Below, piece after piece: positions 36,012-37,878 of a stretch of 37,878 nucleotides of DNA. The translations under genes were made by a program, and so were the position numbers. Source of the stretch: CAYHKY01 sp964357355. Its GTDB lineage: Bacteria > Patescibacteriota > Microgenomatia > UBA10105. The notes below the pieces were generated by a model. It was not told the DNA's origin, searched no databases, and was given only the letters and a program-made list of their open reading frames with translations. Where the stretch lies: the NCBI GenBank assembly GCA_964357355.1, contig CAYHKY010000002.1, positions 1-37,878 of the forward strand, in the 5' to 3' direction. The stretch's first letter is position 1; every line of letters starts with the position of its first letter.

Positions 36012-37061
36012 CTACTTTCCTAATTCTATCATCTCCGCGGCTTGTACTAAACCTTCTGATAAAAAATGCCGGTCGGCAGTAGTCAAAATAGTTTGCTGTT
36101 TCTCCATCACCCTGACCACTTCGTCCCGGTGTCTGTGATCCAGTTCCGAGAAAATATCATCGAGAAGCAAAACCGGCCTCTCTCCGCTGCGAACGGAAAC
36201 AAATTCCAGTTCAGCCAGCTTTAACCATAAAATTACCAATCGTTGTTCGCCCCGAGATCCAAAATCAGCTAAATTCCGCTTGCCTTCAAAAAAAATGAAG
36301 TCATCCCGGTGAGGTCCAACCAATGTTGAAGCAGCTGCCACTTCTTCTTCAGCATATTGAGCTAATCTATTTTCTGAAATAATACTTTGGTCATACTTTA
36401 AGTGGAATTGACCAAAAGGCTTATCTCCTTGGTTGATCGCCTCGATGTAGGAAACGCGCGTCGCGGTCAAGTAATTACCGGTTTTGACAAGTAATTGATC
36501 CCAAAATATGAGTTGGTTCCGCGAAGATTCACCTTCGCGGATTTTTTCCAGCAAACGGTTCCTTTGTCTTAGCCCTTTTTCATAGGACAAAAGGGATCTT
36601 CGATATTCCCTGTCAACTTGTACTAGAACGAAGTCAAGATATCTCCGTCTGAGAGATGGAGAATCTGTCACCATTTTCAAATCTTCCGGCCAAAAAAGCA
36701 CTGCCTTGAGATTGCCTACGAAATCGATCTGCCGTCTTGTCACTCCATTGACAAAATAACGTTTTATCGGCACCCGGTGACCCCCCACTTCACCAACCGT
36801 CACATCTGCTTCCAAATCAATCGGTCCATCACCAACAATTACCCTCGCGTTAACCCGTGCTATTTCATTCCCCCACCCTACCATATACCTCTCCTCTGAT
36901 GCCCGAAAACTTTTGCCCACAGCCAGTAAAAATATCGCTTCCAAAATATTGGTTTTACCCGAAGTATTAGGACCAAGGATAATGGTAGTGAGAGGTGAAA
37001 AGTTAAATTGGGTTTTGGGGTGATTTCGGAATTTCTTAAGCGTCAATTCTTTGATAAGCAT
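36012..37061 (-). CDS. recF: DNA replication and repair protein RecF
   Basis: RecF is an SMC-like ATPase that helps load RecA at single-stranded gaps. The Walker A motif is ILGPNTSGKTNILEAI (residues about 27-42). The ABC-type signature region GSRGEQRLVILWLKLAE and Walker B PVLLLDDIFSELD are present, in RecF order. The length, 349 residues, is typical, as is the start MLIKELTLKKFRNH. It follows the UMP kinase gene by 27 nt, and nnrD follows it by 14 nt, suggesting one transcript pyrH-recF-nnrD. A near-perfect 9-bp inverted repeat (TCCGCGAAG/CTTCGCGGA, about 36,519-36,542) lies inside the coding region. Confidence 0.93.
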   Translation of the reverse strand: MLIKELTLKKFRNHPKTQFNFSPLTTIILGPNTSGKTNILEAIFLLAVGKSFRASEERYMVGWGNEIARVNARVIVGDGPIDLEADVTVGEVGGHRVPIKRYFVNGVTRRQIDFVGNLKAVLFWPEDLKMVTDSPSLRRRYLDFVLVQVDREYRRSLLSYEKGLRQRNRLLEKIREGESSRNQLIFWDQLLVKTGNYLTATRVSYIEAINQGDKPFGQFHLKYDQSIISENRLAQYAEEEVAAASTLVGPHRDDFIFFEGKRNLADFGSRGEQRLVILWLKLAELEFVSVRSGERPVLLLDDIFSELDHRHRDEVVRVMEKQQTILTTADRHFLSEGLVQAAEMIELGK

Positions 37062-37088
37062 CTGATCAATTGTATCAAAATCGACTCA

Positions 37089-37793
37089 TTAAGGAGCAAT
37101 CGTCGTGCCTATAAACGGTTTGCCGTCAATTGCAGCTTCCAGATTGTAGATATTTTTGCCATTAAGGATGATTACGGTTAGTTTAAGTTTTTTTGCCAGT
37201 TGCGTGGCAATAGGATCAAATGGAGCATTCAAACCCGGTACCCATTTACTGCCTACCAGACCCTCAAATTTTGACCAGGAAATTTGGTCTATAGGACGGG
37301 CATCGGGAAATTTTTTAGGATCTTTGTTGTAGACCTTGTCAATATTTGAGAGATTGAAGATTTTATGGCCTTTGTGTTTTTGGGCTACCAATACAGCACA
37401 ATAATCAGTCGACCAACCCGGTTTCCACCCGGAACAGATGATCACCGGTTCATCTGCAATATCGTAATCTCTGTCATAGTGCTTAAAAATTCTGGGATAG
37501 GCAATATCGCGAAAAACTGTACGGACCAGGTGGGCATTCAATCTCGTCGAATGAATCCCCAACCAGTCTTTATCTTCATTGGACAAAGGCTCATGCACCA
37601 CTTCCATAGCTGCTTGCTGGTAATGTCTAGTTGTCGACCCTCCACCGCATATTACAAAAAATCGCCGATTCTTTTCGGCGATTTGTTTTCTGATAAACTG
37701 GGAAAAATTGGTGAGAAATTGAGTATCAATCCCTCCATTTGGGACGATGAGTGAACCTCCTAATGACAAAACAACAGTTTCTTGATATCCCAT
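37089..37793 (-). CDS. pyrH: UMP kinase, amino-acid-kinase family (archaeal-like)
   Basis: Phosphorylates UMP to UDP in pyrimidine synthesis. The AAK-fold motifs are visible: VVLSLGGSLIVPNGG at the N-terminus, FVICGGGSTTRHY, a substrate/ATP region ICSGWKPGWSTDYCAVLVA and LSNIDKVYNKDPKKFPDA. The length, 234 residues, is close to the family's usual 225-245. The GWKPGWSTD segment and overall shape resemble the archaeal type more than the common bacterial type. A gene for another AAK member cannot be wholly excluded. The ATG at 37,793 is preceded by a dispersed repeat, and the promoter is either in it or outside the window. Confidence 0.85.
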   Translation of the reverse strand: MGYQETVVLSLGGSLIVPNGGIDTQFLTNFSQFIRKQIAEKNRRFFVICGGGSTTRHYQQAAMEVVHEPLSNEDKDWLGIHSTRLNAHLVRTVFRDIAYPRIFKHYDRDYDIADEPVIICSGWKPGWSTDYCAVLVAQKHKGHKIFNLSNIDKVYNKDPKKFPDARPIDQISWSKFEGLVGSKWVPGLNAPFDPIATQLAKKLKLTVIILNGKNIYNLEAAIDGKPFIGTTIAP

Positions 37794-37804
37794 TGTATAC
37801 CCTT

Positions 37805-37877
37805 CTTACTGTATCCGCCCCAGGCGGATCAGTCTAGAAGGAGTTATGGCCTCACAAAATCAAGCAAGTTGGCTATA
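37805..37877 (+). repeat. Dispersed 73-nt repeat, copy 2
   Basis: About 85% identical (62 of 73) to the copy at 29,197-29,269, same orientation. The palindrome ATCCGCC-CCA-GGCGGAT is at 37,813-37,829. It sits 11 nt upstream of the UMP kinase ATG on the minus strand, so it would lie in that gene's leader or promoter. The copy may continue past the window end. Confidence 0.8.
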
Positions 37878-37878
37878 A

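Noticed and set aside
36519..36542. Inverted repeat TCCGCGAAG/CTTCGCGGA as terminator or operator
   Set aside because: It lies inside recF coding sequence with no T-run; it may be chance or a short palindrome family.
37848..37878. Short plus-strand ORF starting MASQNQASWL
   Set aside because: Ten codons inside the dispersed repeat; the other copy stops after three codons.

Overview
The window looks like a piece of a Patescibacteria (CPR) genome, most like Microgenomates. This is inferred from gene content: moderate-to-low GC, an LigD/archaeal-style ATP-dependent DNA ligase, an archaeal-like UMP kinase, a DUF5654-type small membrane protein, CGNGxC-type cysteine motifs, and scattered palindromic repeats. 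No rRNA gene or CRISPR array is present.

Region 1 (1-28,778, minus strand) is one stop-free reading frame. It starts near 28,778 and runs off the left edge, giving at least 9,592 codons with no end in view. I checked the frame codon by codon at many sites, including all the suspicious linkers, and found no in-frame stop. The protein reads as a chain of modules: an N-terminal membrane anchor; cysteine-rich repeats; about 110-residue repeats with cysteine pairs; a hydrophobic Ala-rich segment; a SecA-like SF2 ATPase; a coiled coil; a GNAT-like segment; two TM segments followed by an internal Tat/lipobox-like signal; a second Tat-like segment; an alpha/beta hydrolase; an HExxH zincin; an HD-GYP-like domain; a second HExxH; an ADP-ribosyltransferase-like domain; a third HExxH; and two GHKL (HSP90-type) ATPase modules. 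Several joints between modules carry motifs resembling the end of a signal peptide (AHAQE, AYAQE, AYAADG), and some joint sequences are duplicated. The chain resembles the 'polyvalent' or polymorphic-effector style of protein, or a polyprotein.

Three of the low-complexity linkers (5.65-6.03, 8.4-8.83 and 10.65-11.15 kb) also carry, on the plus strand, well-formed small membrane-protein genes. Each is a 2-TM ORF followed by one or two 1-TM ORFs with basic tails, some with ATGA overlaps and good Shine-Dalgarno sequences. A fourth linker (3.96-4.15 kb) carries a tRNA-like element and a plus-strand terminator. These linkers look like former intergenic regions that the giant frame now reads through.

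Region 2 (28.8-32.5 kb, minus) has a 0.4 kb intergenic region with palindromes, then an ATP-dependent DNA ligase, a 60-residue 2-TM protein and a Fic protein. Region 3 (32.5-33.4 kb, plus) is divergent from Fic and holds a DUF5654-like protein, an unknown 163-residue protein and a possible gene remnant. Region 4 (33.45-37.8 kb, minus) holds an unknown 269-residue protein, a VapBC-type toxin-antitoxin pair, NAD(P)H-hydrate dehydratase, RecF and UMP kinase. The dehydratase gene is broken only by an assembly gap with a duplicated 33-base flank. Two diverged copies of a 73-base palindrome-containing repeat sit at the two ends of regions 2-4.
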